A stretch of DNA of 64,000 bases. It comes from Shewanella hanedai. Its GTDB lineage: Bacteria > Pseudomonadota > Gammaproteobacteria > Enterobacterales > Shewanellaceae. The position numbers and the translations under genes are program-made. This document shows, piece by piece, positions 17,314-25,970 of this stretch. Location: assembly GCF_007197645.1 (NCBI RefSeq), contig NZ_VKGK01000020.1:1-64000 (forward strand). The letters run 5' to 3'. How positions within the stretch are numbered: position 1 is the first letter of the stretch; the number at the start of each line of letters is the position of its first letter. The notes beneath the pieces are model-generated. The model had not been told where the DNA came from and ran no database searches. It was given only the letters and a program-made list of their open reading frames with translations.

Positions 17314-18789
17314 ATGGAATCAATGGAAAAAGCGCAGGAAAGTAGTCAGGTATTGAATGGTAATTTGTTAGATGAAATCTTGGCTCAAACCAAGATGTCA
17401 CCAGTCGACGAAGGCTATGATGTTGCTAAAAAAGGCGTCGCAGCCTTCATCAGTAATATTCTTGAAACGCGATCTAGCAGCGAACCAATCAATAAAGCGC
17501 TTGTTGATAAAATGTTGGTTGAGCTGGATAAAAAGATTAGCAGTCAAATGGATCAAGTTCTGCATAATGAATCTGTCCAACAGATGGAATCATCGTGGAG
17601 AAATCTGAAGTTATTAGTTGATAGAACAGACTTTAGAGAGAACATTAAAATCGAAGTACTTCATGTGACTAAAGGTGAGTTACTTGATGATTTTGAGTTT
17701 GCGCCAGAAACCGTTCAATCTGGCCTCTATAAGCATGTATATTCTTCAGGTTATGGCCAATTTGGTGGTGAACCGATTGGTGCTATTGTAGGTAATTACG
17801 CCTTCACTCCCTCTTCACAAGATATGAAGCTACTACAGTACGTTGCTGCTGTTGGTGCAATGGCACATGCGCCATTCTTGTCGTCTGTTGGCCCTGAGTT
17901 TTTTGGTATTGATTCATTTGAAGAGTTGCCAAACTTGAAAGATCTCAAGTCAACGTTTGAAAGCCCTAAATACACTAAGTGGCGTTCATTAAGAGAGTCA
18001 GAAGACGCAAGATACTTAGGATTAACCGCGCCTAGGTTCCTATTGCGTGTCCCTTATGATCCTATCGATAATCCAATCGGCTCGTTTAATTATCGTGAAG
18101 GTGTGCATGCAAGCCACGAAGATTACCTTTGGGGTAATACTGCATTCGCTTTAGCGACACGTCTGACCGAAAGCTTTGCTAAATACCGCTGGTGTCCAAA
18201 CATTATTGGTCCACAAAGTGGTGGTGCAGTTGAAGATCTCCCTGTTCATGTATTTGAATCTATGGGGGCGCTGCAATCAAAGATCCCAACGGAAGTGTTG
18301 ATTACGGATCGCAAAGAATTTGAGCTTGCTGATGAAGGTTTTATCAGCTTAACCATGCGTAAAGGCAGTGATAATGCTGCATTTTTCTCTGCAAACTCAA
18401 TTCAGAAGCCAAAAGTGTTTCCAAACACTAAAGAGGGTCAAGAGGCCGAGACTAATTACAAGTTAGGTACTCAGATCCCTTACATGATGATCATTAACCG
18501 TTTAGCGCATTATATTAAAGTGCTGCAACGGGAGCAGATTGGGTCATGGAAAGAGCGTCAAGATCTTGAGCGAGAGCTTAATAGTTGGATTAAGCAATTT
18601 GTTGCTGATCAGGAAAACCCACCCGCTGACGTGAGAAGTCGCAGACCTCTGCGTGCCGCTAAAGTGGAAGTGATGGATGTGCAGGGCGATCCAGGTTGGT
18701 ACCAGGTGTCTATGTCTGTTCGACCACACTTTAAGTACATGGGAGCCAATTTTGAACTCTCTTTGGTTGGACGTTTAGACCAGGAGTAA
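17314..18789 (+). CDS. tssC: T6SS contractile sheath large subunit TssC (VipB)
   Basis: A 491-aa sheath protein with the family landmarks LLDEILAQTKMSP near the start, VQQMESSWRNLKLLVDRTDF (about 103-122) and the C-terminal RPLRAAKVEVMDVQGDPGWY with VRPHFKYMGANFELSLVGRLD. An upstream in-frame GTG at 17263 would add 17 residues. The ATG at 17314 fits VipB homologues better and has AAGGA before it. The product assembles with TssB and is later disassembled by ClpV. Confidence 0.97.
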   Translation: MESMEKAQESSQVLNGNLLDEILAQTKMSPVDEGYDVAKKGVAAFISNILETRSSSEPINKALVDKMLVELDKKISSQMDQVLHNESVQQMESSWRNLKLLVDRTDFRENIKIEVLHVTKGELLDDFEFAPETVQSGLYKHVYSSGYGQFGGEPIGAIVGNYAFTPSSQDMKLLQYVAAVGAMAHAPFLSSVGPEFFGIDSFEELPNLKDLKSTFESPKYTKWRSLRESEDARYLGLTAPRFLLRVPYDPIDNPIGSFNYREGVHASHEDYLWGNTAFALATRLTESFAKYRWCPNIIGPQSGGAVEDLPVHVFESMGALQSKIPTEVLITDRKEFELADEGFISLTMRKGSDNAAFFSANSIQKPKVFPNTKEGQEAETNYKLGTQIPYMMIINRLAHYIKVLQREQIGSWKERQDLERELNSWIKQFVADQENPPADVRSRRPLRAAKVEVMDVQGDPGWYQVSMSVRPHFKYMGANFELSLVGRLDQE

Positions 18790-18795
18790 CTCAAA

Positions 18796-19221
18796 TTGTT
18801 TAATCATGACGACACTCTTGGAGTGAGCTTTTTTCAGCGTTTAGGCGATGAAAAAGAACACGTTTCAGATGGACCTGAATCCATTGAATATGTCATTGCT
18901 TCGATTAAACGCAATATCTCTGGCCTGCTGAATACGCGGGTCGGAGAATCTCAAAGTTGCCCAGAACTAGGATTGTTTGATTTTAATGATGCTAATTCTG
19001 GAAGCTTTGATTTAGGCGTTAGGATCAAGTCAGGCATAAAGATGTGTATTGAGCGTTTCGAACCGCGATTATCTCATTTGGATATTCGCGTGTTACACGA
19101 TAACACTTGTCCTTTTAGTCTGCGTTTTCATATCTTCGGAAAAATTAACGTTAAAACTGAACAAGAAAAGATTGAGATAGATCTGTTTCTGGACAGTAAC
19201 CGTACCTATAGGGTGAGTTGA
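18796..19221 (+). CDS. tssE: T6SS baseplate protein TssE
   Basis: A 141-aa gp25-like baseplate protein. The central part (INISGLLNTR-type motif: IKRNISGLLNTRVGESQSCP, then LGLFDFND) and the C-terminal SHLDIRVLHDN are typical of GPW_gp25 domains. TssE forms wedges of the baseplate where the sheath starts polymerising. The start is a TTG at 18796 preceded by CCAGGAG at good spacing; no suitable ATG exists. The 3' end is next to the start of tssF, consistent with translational coupling. Confidence 0.94.
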   Translation: MFNHDDTLGVSFFQRLGDEKEHVSDGPESIEYVIASIKRNISGLLNTRVGESQSCPELGLFDFNDANSGSFDLGVRIKSGIKMCIERFEPRLSHLDIRVLHDNTCPFSLRFHIFGKINVKTEQEKIEIDLFLDSNRTYRVS

Positions 19222-19223
19222 CC

Positions 19224-20990
19224 GTGTCTCAAGACAAATATTTCAGGGATGAATTGGCCTTTCTCAGAGAGCAGGGGAAGCAATTTTCCGATCTTCATCC
19301 TCAACTGGCTCGCTATTTACACGGTAACAATACCGATCCTGATGTGGAGCGTTTACTCGAGGGCTTTGCCTTTCTAACGGGCAGATTGCGCGAAAAAATT
19401 GATGATGAGTTTCCTGAGCTGACTCACTCAATGATCAACATGTTGTGGCCTAATTACCTGCGACCAGTTCCCAGCACGAGCATTGTTCGTTTCTCTCCAC
19501 TTGAGCGTGGCATCAGCCATAAGCAAACGATTGAAAAAGGCTGCATGCTGGACTCAACTCCTGTGAACGGTGAAGTGTGCCATTTCACTACGTGCAGAGA
19601 GGTCAATGTCTACCCGTTAGTGGTGAACAATATCGACTCTTTGCATTCCAGAGAAGCATCAATCGTTGATATTCATTTTACTAATTTAAGCGATCTCTCA
19701 TTAAATGAGGTCGGCCTTGATGATCTTCGATTTTATTTAGGCGGGCAAGATTACAGCGCACAGATGCTCTATTTATGGCTCAACCATTACCTAGACGTGA
19801 TTGAAATTCACGTGGGTGATAGACATTACTCACTGCCAAAATCCAGTTTCAAATGCGTCGGTTTTGCCAGTGGCGATGGCATCTTGCCTTACCCGCAAAA
19901 TGTGTATGAAGGGTATCGAATTTTACAGGAATATTTGTCATTTCCAGATGCCTTTATGTTCTTCGATATCTGCAATATCTACAAATGCCTGCCAAGCGGT
20001 TTAACGGGTGACTTTTCCATTAAATTAAAGTTCTCTCGTACGCTGCCAGCAGATGTGCTTATTCGGGATGAATCTTTTCAGCTCTACTGTGTGCCTGTGC
20101 TGAACCTTTTTTCACATGACGCTGACCCGATTGATCTAACCGGTAAAAAAATAGAATACCCCATTTTGCCATCGAGCCGAAAGCCCTCTCATTTTGAAAT
20201 TTTTAGTGTGGATAAAGTGGAAGGCTGGGTGGATTCTGATGAAGGTCGATTCCGTGGTGAAGAGCGTATTTATACGCCATTTGAGAGTTTCCAACATGAA
20301 ATTGAGCGCGCACGAGAGCGTGTCGCACTCTACTATCGCCTTAGAGTAAAAGAGAGTATTCGTGAAGATGGTTTCGACCACTTTATCTCTTTTGTCAGAG
20401 GGGATGAGACGCAAAGTTTCGATGTCAGCGAGGCGGTGTCGGTTAGCTTAACCTGCACTAATCGTCAGTTACCGATGAAGTTAGGCAAAGGCGATATCTG
20501 CATTGCCACCGACAGTTCACCTAATTTTGCCACCTTTAAAAATATCACCGAACCCAATGCATCATTACGTCCCGTTTTGGATGGCAGCATGTTGTGGACC
20601 TTGATATCCAATTTGTCATTGAATTATCTCTCACTGCTTTCCAAAGATGCCTTGTGCTCAATCATTCGCGCTTATGATTTTAAATCGCTTATCGATCGAC
20701 AAGCTGAACGGATCACACAAAAGCGACTTGATGGCATCGTCAGTATTGAATCCAAGCCCACTGAGCGAATTCTGCGGGGCATGCCTGTGCGGGGCTTGAT
20801 GTCTGAGATCGTGCTGGATCAAAGCTATTTCGGCTCTGAAGGCGATCTGTATCTCTTTGCCACGGTACTGAGCCGTTTTTTTGCTCTCTATGCCAGCATC
20901 AATTCATTTCATCAGTTGATTGTTATTAATGCGGCTAATCAGGAAAGGTATACATGGGATATTCAGATAGGTCAGCAGCCATTGATTTAA
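19224..20990 (+). CDS. tssF: T6SS baseplate protein TssF (VasA)
   Basis: A 588-aa protein opening MSQDKYFRDELAFLREQGKQ and continuing FSDLHPQLARYL with DPDVERLLEGFAFLTGRLRE, the conserved TssF N-terminus. The later FPELTHSMINMLWPNYLRPV block is also characteristic. TssF pairs with TssG and TssK in the baseplate wedge. The GTG at 19224 is chosen over a TTG at 19218, as AGGGTGAG sits in front and the product aligns with VasA. It overlaps tssG by 37 bp. Confidence 0.96.
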   Translation: MSQDKYFRDELAFLREQGKQFSDLHPQLARYLHGNNTDPDVERLLEGFAFLTGRLREKIDDEFPELTHSMINMLWPNYLRPVPSTSIVRFSPLERGISHKQTIEKGCMLDSTPVNGEVCHFTTCREVNVYPLVVNNIDSLHSREASIVDIHFTNLSDLSLNEVGLDDLRFYLGGQDYSAQMLYLWLNHYLDVIEIHVGDRHYSLPKSSFKCVGFASGDGILPYPQNVYEGYRILQEYLSFPDAFMFFDICNIYKCLPSGLTGDFSIKLKFSRTLPADVLIRDESFQLYCVPVLNLFSHDADPIDLTGKKIEYPILPSSRKPSHFEIFSVDKVEGWVDSDEGRFRGEERIYTPFESFQHEIERARERVALYYRLRVKESIREDGFDHFISFVRGDETQSFDVSEAVSVSLTCTNRQLPMKLGKGDICIATDSSPNFATFKNITEPNASLRPVLDGSMLWTLISNLSLNYLSLLSKDALCSIIRAYDFKSLIDRQAERITQKRLDGIVSIESKPTERILRGMPVRGLMSEIVLDQSYFGSEGDLYLFATVLSRFFALYASINSFHQLIVINAANQERYTWDIQIGQQPLI

Positions 20991-21961
20991 ACGATGGTGA
21001 AAATGAGCTGATACTTCCTGAAGATGTTAGCTCCTATAATTTTTTCCAGCTAGTTGAATTAATGCATAAATTGGATGGAAATAATCCAGAAGGACAGGAT
21101 TGGGAAAGCTTAGGTAATGTGTTTTTTTCTGCCAATCCCAGCTTAGGTTTTCCAGCAAGTGATGTGACAGGGATTGAGAGACACCCAAAAGAGAGAGTAC
21201 AGATTGAGACCACTTTCTTAGGCCTTAATGGCGTGCAATCCCCTTTACCCAGTTACATGTTAGAGGAGTTGCTGCACGACGATAGGAACATCAAGCGAGA
21301 TTTTTTAGATTTTTTTAACAACAGATTAATAGCGCTTTTTTATCGAGCGTGGCGAAAGTATCGATATTACATCCGTTTTCAAGACAATGCTGTCGATAAG
21401 TTTTCATCCCAAGTGTTTGCACTTGTGGGCTTGGCAAATGAAGACGTGCGTGGGGAAACCCCTATTAATTGGTGCAAGATGCTGGCGTATGCGGGCATGT
21501 TGGCGGGCAGAAGCCGTTCACCACAGGCTGTGGCGGGCATTGTTGCTCACTGTTTCGATCTTGAAGATGTATCGATTCGAGAGTTTGAATTTAGGCATGT
21601 GGAGATCCCCGATTCTCAACGTTGCCAATTAGGGAAATACAACTCTCAACTCGGTATGGATACGGTATTAGGGGAGAGAGTAGGGGATATCAGTGGCAAA
21701 TTTGTGTTGTGTATTAAAGATCTATCACTAAGCAGATTTCACGATTTTCTTCCTTCAGGCAAAGAGTTTATGCCGCTGTGTAAAGTGATGGAAGTGATCC
21801 TGAGAGAGCAGATGGCATTTGATTTTGAACTGACGCTAAAAACAGATGAAATCCCTTTACTCCGCTTAGGTGAAGAGAAAGGAGGCCAGTTAGGTTGGTC
21901 CTCATTTTTGGGACAAGCTGAAATTAAAAAACAACACGTATTAATACAAATAAGGCAGTAA
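20954..21961 (+). CDS. tssG: T6SS baseplate protein TssG (VasB)
   Basis: A 335-aa TssG protein with YNFFQLVELMHKL near residue 28, ETTFLGLNGVQSPLPSYMLE (about 77-96) and DFLDFFNNRLIALFYRAWRK (about 107-126), all family hallmarks. It is a core baseplate wedge component that connects TssF to TssK. AGGAAAGG precedes the ATG, which lies inside the end of tssF, so the two are probably translated in a coupled way. Confidence 0.96.
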   Translation: MGYSDRSAAIDLNDGENELILPEDVSSYNFFQLVELMHKLDGNNPEGQDWESLGNVFFSANPSLGFPASDVTGIERHPKERVQIETTFLGLNGVQSPLPSYMLEELLHDDRNIKRDFLDFFNNRLIALFYRAWRKYRYYIRFQDNAVDKFSSQVFALVGLANEDVRGETPINWCKMLAYAGMLAGRSRSPQAVAGIVAHCFDLEDVSIREFEFRHVEIPDSQRCQLGKYNSQLGMDTVLGERVGDISGKFVLCIKDLSLSRFHDFLPSGKEFMPLCKVMEVILREQMAFDFELTLKTDEIPLLRLGEEKGGQLGWSSFLGQAEIKKQHVLIQIRQ

Positions 21962-21972
21962 TGAGGTGAATC

Positions 21973-23304
21973 TTGGATAAATCAATATCTCTCAATATCG
22001 TTAATTCCCAGATGTTGGAATCAGGGCTAATGCCTTTTGTTCGTTTTACACAGCAAGGCGGTATTTTAGGGTGTGATATCAATGCCGATTGGCGATTAAA
22101 GGACAGAGAAGGAGAGGTGTACTCTCAGCACTGTAAAATTCTTTGGTTGGATGAACAGTTCTGCTTAGAAGATCTGTGCGGAGAGGTCTTTGTTAATAAC
22201 TCCTCTTTGCCTATCGGCCTGAATCGCATTGCCAGTTTAAATGAAAACGATGAGATTCAAATTGGCCCTTACAAGGTCAGAATTTCACTGGGATTAGCGT
22301 CAGACCCTTCCACCGGTCTAACTAAACGGGTTTCTGAGATGTTCAGCGAAAATGACTTTGCTGAGTTAATGAAAGAGCCTGTTGCAGAAAAAGCGGCGGA
22401 GATCCGTGATACATCCGTTGACGACCCTATGTTGGCGTTAGATGCATTACAGAATCGGAGCAAAGAAAACATATTGAGTTTTGAATCTAGGAAAGAGGAA
22501 GAGCTTGATCATATTAGCCTAATCGACACTGACGTTGTGGTTAGTAATAAAGAGTTAACCATGCAGGCAGATTCGGAATATACCCAAGATTCTGCCATTG
22601 CATTGAAGAAGCACACTTACTTGGATGAATTTACCATGGACGAAAAGACCCTCGATTTGTTGGAATCTGAATTACATGCTGGGCTTGAACAGCCCGCTGA
22701 ATCGTTAGGTGAGCATATCACCAGCGGCCCTCTGTTTAGAGGATTAGGCGTACAAATTGGCTCACTGCAAAATAGCGATCAGATGCAATCGCTGTCTGTG
22801 GATCTTGGTGCTGCACTAAAGTCGGCAATTACAGGACTGCTCGCTTTGCACAACACGGCGAACCAGAGTCGTTATGAGTTGATGAATAAAAACATGCAGC
22901 CGATTGAAGATAACCCCCTTAGATTAGGTTTGGGTTATGAAGAGACGGTTAAAACTTTATTCTCACATGATAGAAGCCCGGTACACCTTTCATCTGCAGC
23001 TGCAATTGCTGAAAGTCTGCAGTCGATTGAGCATCACAATGAAGCCGTTCAATCGGCGATCAGTGAAGCGTTGGATTACATTTTAGCGGCATTTTCGCCC
23101 ACTAAATTGTTAAAGCGTTTTGCCCAATACCGTAAGTCTAGTGATCTTAATTTAGAAACCGGTGATGAGTGGGCTTGGTCTATGTACGAAAAGTACTACG
23201 AAGAGCTGACCTCTAACCGCCAAAAAGGGTTTGAAAAGCTTTTTTGGGAAGTATTTGAACAGGCATACGATCGTAAGTTACGTGAACTTCAAAGGGATAT
23301 TTGA
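21973..23304 (+). CDS. T6SS FHA-domain protein (VasC/TagH-like)
   Basis: A 443-aa protein with an N-terminal FHA-like domain (about residues 15-105; GGILGCDINADWRLKDREGE, then YSQHCKI and VFVNN). The strict Gly-Arg of canonical FHA domains is not present, so phosphothreonine binding may be weak. The C-terminal third (about 250-440) is the conserved T6SS TagH region with NPLRLGLGYEETVKTLF. It corresponds by position to V. cholerae VasC. The start is a TTG with GAGGTGAA in front. The end overlaps tssJ by one base (TGATG). Confidence 0.88.
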   Translation: MDKSISLNIVNSQMLESGLMPFVRFTQQGGILGCDINADWRLKDREGEVYSQHCKILWLDEQFCLEDLCGEVFVNNSSLPIGLNRIASLNENDEIQIGPYKVRISLGLASDPSTGLTKRVSEMFSENDFAELMKEPVAEKAAEIRDTSVDDPMLALDALQNRSKENILSFESRKEEELDHISLIDTDVVVSNKELTMQADSEYTQDSAIALKKHTYLDEFTMDEKTLDLLESELHAGLEQPAESLGEHITSGPLFRGLGVQIGSLQNSDQMQSLSVDLGAALKSAITGLLALHNTANQSRYELMNKNMQPIEDNPLRLGLGYEETVKTLFSHDRSPVHLSSAAAIAESLQSIEHHNEAVQSAISEALDYILAAFSPTKLLKRFAQYRKSSDLNLETGDEWAWSMYEKYYEELTSNRQKGFEKLFWEVFEQAYDRKLRELQRDI

Positions 23305-23834
23305 TGAAAACACTGCGTCTTGTACTTGTCATTATCTTGATGGGGCAGCTGACAGCGTGTGGTTCTGTATGGGAGGGCACTAAAAAGGTTGGTGCGGTGA
23401 TTTGGGATCCCTCAATTCCTGTTGGAGAACCTAAAGATCTGCCAACACAACTGACTTATAGCATCGTGGCTCAAAAGGATGTGAATCGAAATCCTAATGG
23501 GGATTCAACCCCGATTGAGTTTCAACTTTTTGAGTTAGAAGACGATTCTAAGTTGCTCGCTGCAGATTATGATTCTTTGGTGAATGATTTCGAAGACGCT
23601 TTGGGATCAAACTATATCGATCATAGCGACTTCACTATGTTACCTGGGCAATTTAAGTTTATTGAGCCTTTTGAAGTCGACGATGATACACGCTACATAG
23701 GGGTCATGGCACATTTTGGTGATCCAGAAGTTTCACAATGGAAAAAAGTGATAAAAATCAAACCAATTGGTAGGGAATACCATATTTTGATTTTATTTAA
23801 AGAACAGGAAGTCATTCTGGATAAAGTGGAATAA
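23304..23834 (+). CDS. tssJ: T6SS outer-membrane lipoprotein TssJ (VasD)
   Basis: A 176-aa lipoprotein with signal peptide and lipobox LTAC; the lipidated Cys is residue 19, followed by Gly, compatible with sorting to the outer membrane. The mature part is a transthyretin-like beta-sandwich with NRNPNGDSTPIEFQLFEL in the position of the TssM-binding loop region. It docks the TssM periplasmic domain to the outer membrane in the TssJLM envelope complex. ATG 23304 overlaps the previous stop codon, with AGGG upstream. Confidence 0.93.
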   Translation: MKTLRLVLVIILMGQLTACGSVWEGTKKVGAVIWDPSIPVGEPKDLPTQLTYSIVAQKDVNRNPNGDSTPIEFQLFELEDDSKLLAADYDSLVNDFEDALGSNYIDHSDFTMLPGQFKFIEPFEVDDDTRYIGVMAHFGDPEVSQWKKVIKIKPIGREYHILILFKEQEVILDKVE

Positions 23835-23836
23835 AC

Positions 23837-25171
23837 ATGTCGTCAAGAAATCGAGTAATTTGGGCTGAAGGTCTATTCATAAAACCACAACACTTTCAGC
23901 AGCAACAGCGTTATTTTGAATATGTCACCGATGAGCGATTAAGCTCGGTAAACAGTTATCTGTACGGTGTATCTCAACTCGAGCTAAATCCTGAATATTT
24001 AGGCTTTGGCCGCATTGCGATACAAAGAGCCAAAGGCGTCATGCCTGACGGAACCGTGTTCAATATTCCTCAAGAAGATGTATTACCAAATGCACTTGAG
24101 GTTATCGACGGTTCATTGGCAAACCAAATTGTGTATTTGGCACTTTCACTGCGCAGTGATTCCATCACCGAAGTCACAGAGAGCTCCTCTTCGGCGAGCT
24201 CACGCTTTGTGTCTCATCGACATGAAGTGCGTGATATTCATAGCGAACAGGGCGACTTTTCAACCATCGATGTCAGCCCAGTGCAGATGAGACTGATGTT
24301 TGAAAAGGAAGACCGCAGCGCTTATTCGTCGGTGGCGATAGCTAAAATTTTAGAAAAGCGCCCTGATGGCAGTGTGGTGCTAGACCCTAACTTTATTCCT
24401 TGTCATTACAATGTATTAGGTGTGCCATTTTTGCACCGTTTTATTGGTGAAATGGCTGGGATGATGCGTGAAAGGGCAAAAAATATAGCAGTAAGAATTG
24501 GCTCCCCAAGCCAAGGTGGCGTGGCAGATGTATCTGATTTTATGCTGTTACAGGCATTAAACCGAATGCAACCCATTCTGCAGCACTTATCACAGTTAAA
24601 AGGCCTGCATCCTGAGCAGTTATATCTGACCTTGGTCAGTATTTGTGGCGAGCTATTTTCCTTTACCGATGACAGCCGTATCGCACCAATATTTACCCCA
24701 TACGATCATGATATGCCCGTTGCCTCATTTGGTCAGTTGATGAATATGTTACGCCAGTCGTTGAGCATTGTGCTTGAGCCTAAAGCGGTGTCGCTGCAAT
24801 TGCAGAAACGTAAGTACGGCTTAATGGTCGCGCCAGTTCAAGATCCTGATCTGATTAAAGAGGCTGATTTCATCTTAGCGGTGCGAGCCAAGTTGCCATT
24901 AGAAGAGCTGAAAAAGCTCTTTATCCAACAAACTAAGATTGCATCGGTTGAGAAAATTCGTGAGTTGATCTCATTGCAGCTTCCCGGTGTTGGGCTTACA
25001 CCTTTACCCGTTGCACCAAGACAGCTGCCATACCACGCAGGCTACACCTATTTCCAACTTGATAGGACAAGTAAATCTTGGGAGATGCTAAGGCACTCTA
25101 CTGGGTTTGCTTTCCATGTTGCTGGCGATTTTCCTGAACTTGAGCTGCAGTTTTGGGCGATAAGGAATTAA
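23837..25171 (+). CDS. tssK: T6SS baseplate-membrane connector TssK (VasE)
   Basis: A 444-aa protein beginning with the highly conserved NRVIWAEGLFIKPQHFQQQQ motif of TssK, followed by RYFEYVTDER. The middle shows LRAxxL-type helices and the C-terminus ends with a head domain (FQLDRTSKSWEMLRHSTGFA). TssK trimers join the baseplate (TssFG) to the membrane complex (TssLM). It lies 2 bp after tssJ and 4 bp before tssL within the operon. Confidence 0.97.
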   Translation: MSSRNRVIWAEGLFIKPQHFQQQQRYFEYVTDERLSSVNSYLYGVSQLELNPEYLGFGRIAIQRAKGVMPDGTVFNIPQEDVLPNALEVIDGSLANQIVYLALSLRSDSITEVTESSSSASSRFVSHRHEVRDIHSEQGDFSTIDVSPVQMRLMFEKEDRSAYSSVAIAKILEKRPDGSVVLDPNFIPCHYNVLGVPFLHRFIGEMAGMMRERAKNIAVRIGSPSQGGVADVSDFMLLQALNRMQPILQHLSQLKGLHPEQLYLTLVSICGELFSFTDDSRIAPIFTPYDHDMPVASFGQLMNMLRQSLSIVLEPKAVSLQLQKRKYGLMVAPVQDPDLIKEADFILAVRAKLPLEELKKLFIQQTKIASVEKIRELISLQLPGVGLTPLPVAPRQLPYHAGYTYFQLDRTSKSWEMLRHSTGFAFHVAGDFPELELQFWAIRN

Positions 25172-25175
25172 TACC

Positions 25176-25961
25176 ATGAAACCACAAAAACAGCCGCTGA
25201 CAGAGCAACAACTTGATGACGTTTTGTTTGATGAAGTTCGCAATATTGATGCTGATAAGGAGTATTGGTTTCAATTACGTGGTGACAACATTAATCAGTT
25301 GGTCGATGCCGCTACGCCGTTAATGGGCATGGTATTTCGAGTGCGTAAATTGGCGGTTTTAGATGACGTACAAAAGCTTTATCACAATACGGTTGATGAC
25401 ATCACGGCCATTGAAGCTGAGCTCACCGAATCTGGTTATGATCGGGCGATTATCTTAGCGTACCGCTATGTGCTGTGCTCTTTTATTGATGAAGCTGTCA
25501 TGAATACGCCTTGGGGAGCGGACAGTGTTTGGGCTGAACATTCATTGCTCACCCGCTTTCATAATGAAACCTGGGGCGGCGAAAAAGTCTTTAGTATTTT
25601 ACAACGACTCGAAACTGAACCTGCAAATTACCGTGAGCTGCTTGAGTTTATCTATTTGTGTTTATGTTTAGGTTTTGAAGGGCGCTACAAGGTTGTGGTG
25701 AATGGCCGTGAAGAGTTCGACAAAATTGTAAATCGACTCTATGAGACGTTAAGGCATCTTAGGGATGAAGAGCCTGAATTGCTCTGTAATGCGACCGATC
25801 ACGTTGTGAATACCAAGTTCCAAATTGGTCGACAGATGCCAATTTGGACCATCTTCGCAGGCTTCTCTGTGATGCTGACGGTGATCTTTATTTTCTATTC
25901 GGTGTCGCTAGCCAATAAATCAGCCGGTGTGTTAGACCAACTGTTTCAGATCTTAAATTAA
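25176..25961 (+). CDS. tssL: T6SS inner-membrane protein TssL (VasF, DotU family)
   Basis: A 261-aa DotU-family protein. The cytoplasmic hook domain contains YRYVLCSFIDEAVMNTPWGA and ETWGGEKVFSILQRL, and FIYLCLCLGFEGRYKVV is the family signature. A single C-terminal transmembrane helix lies near residues 228-250 (MPIWTIFAGFSVMLTVIFIF), with a short tail and no peptidoglycan-binding extension. It forms the inner-membrane complex with TssM and TssJ. Confidence 0.96.
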   Translation: MKPQKQPLTEQQLDDVLFDEVRNIDADKEYWFQLRGDNINQLVDAATPLMGMVFRVRKLAVLDDVQKLYHNTVDDITAIEAELTESGYDRAIILAYRYVLCSFIDEAVMNTPWGADSVWAEHSLLTRFHNETWGGEKVFSILQRLETEPANYRELLEFIYLCLCLGFEGRYKVVVNGREEFDKIVNRLYETLRHLRDEEPELLCNATDHVVNTKFQIGRQMPIWTIFAGFSVMLTVIFIFYSVSLANKSAGVLDQLFQILN

Positions 25962-25970
25962 GGACGTTTT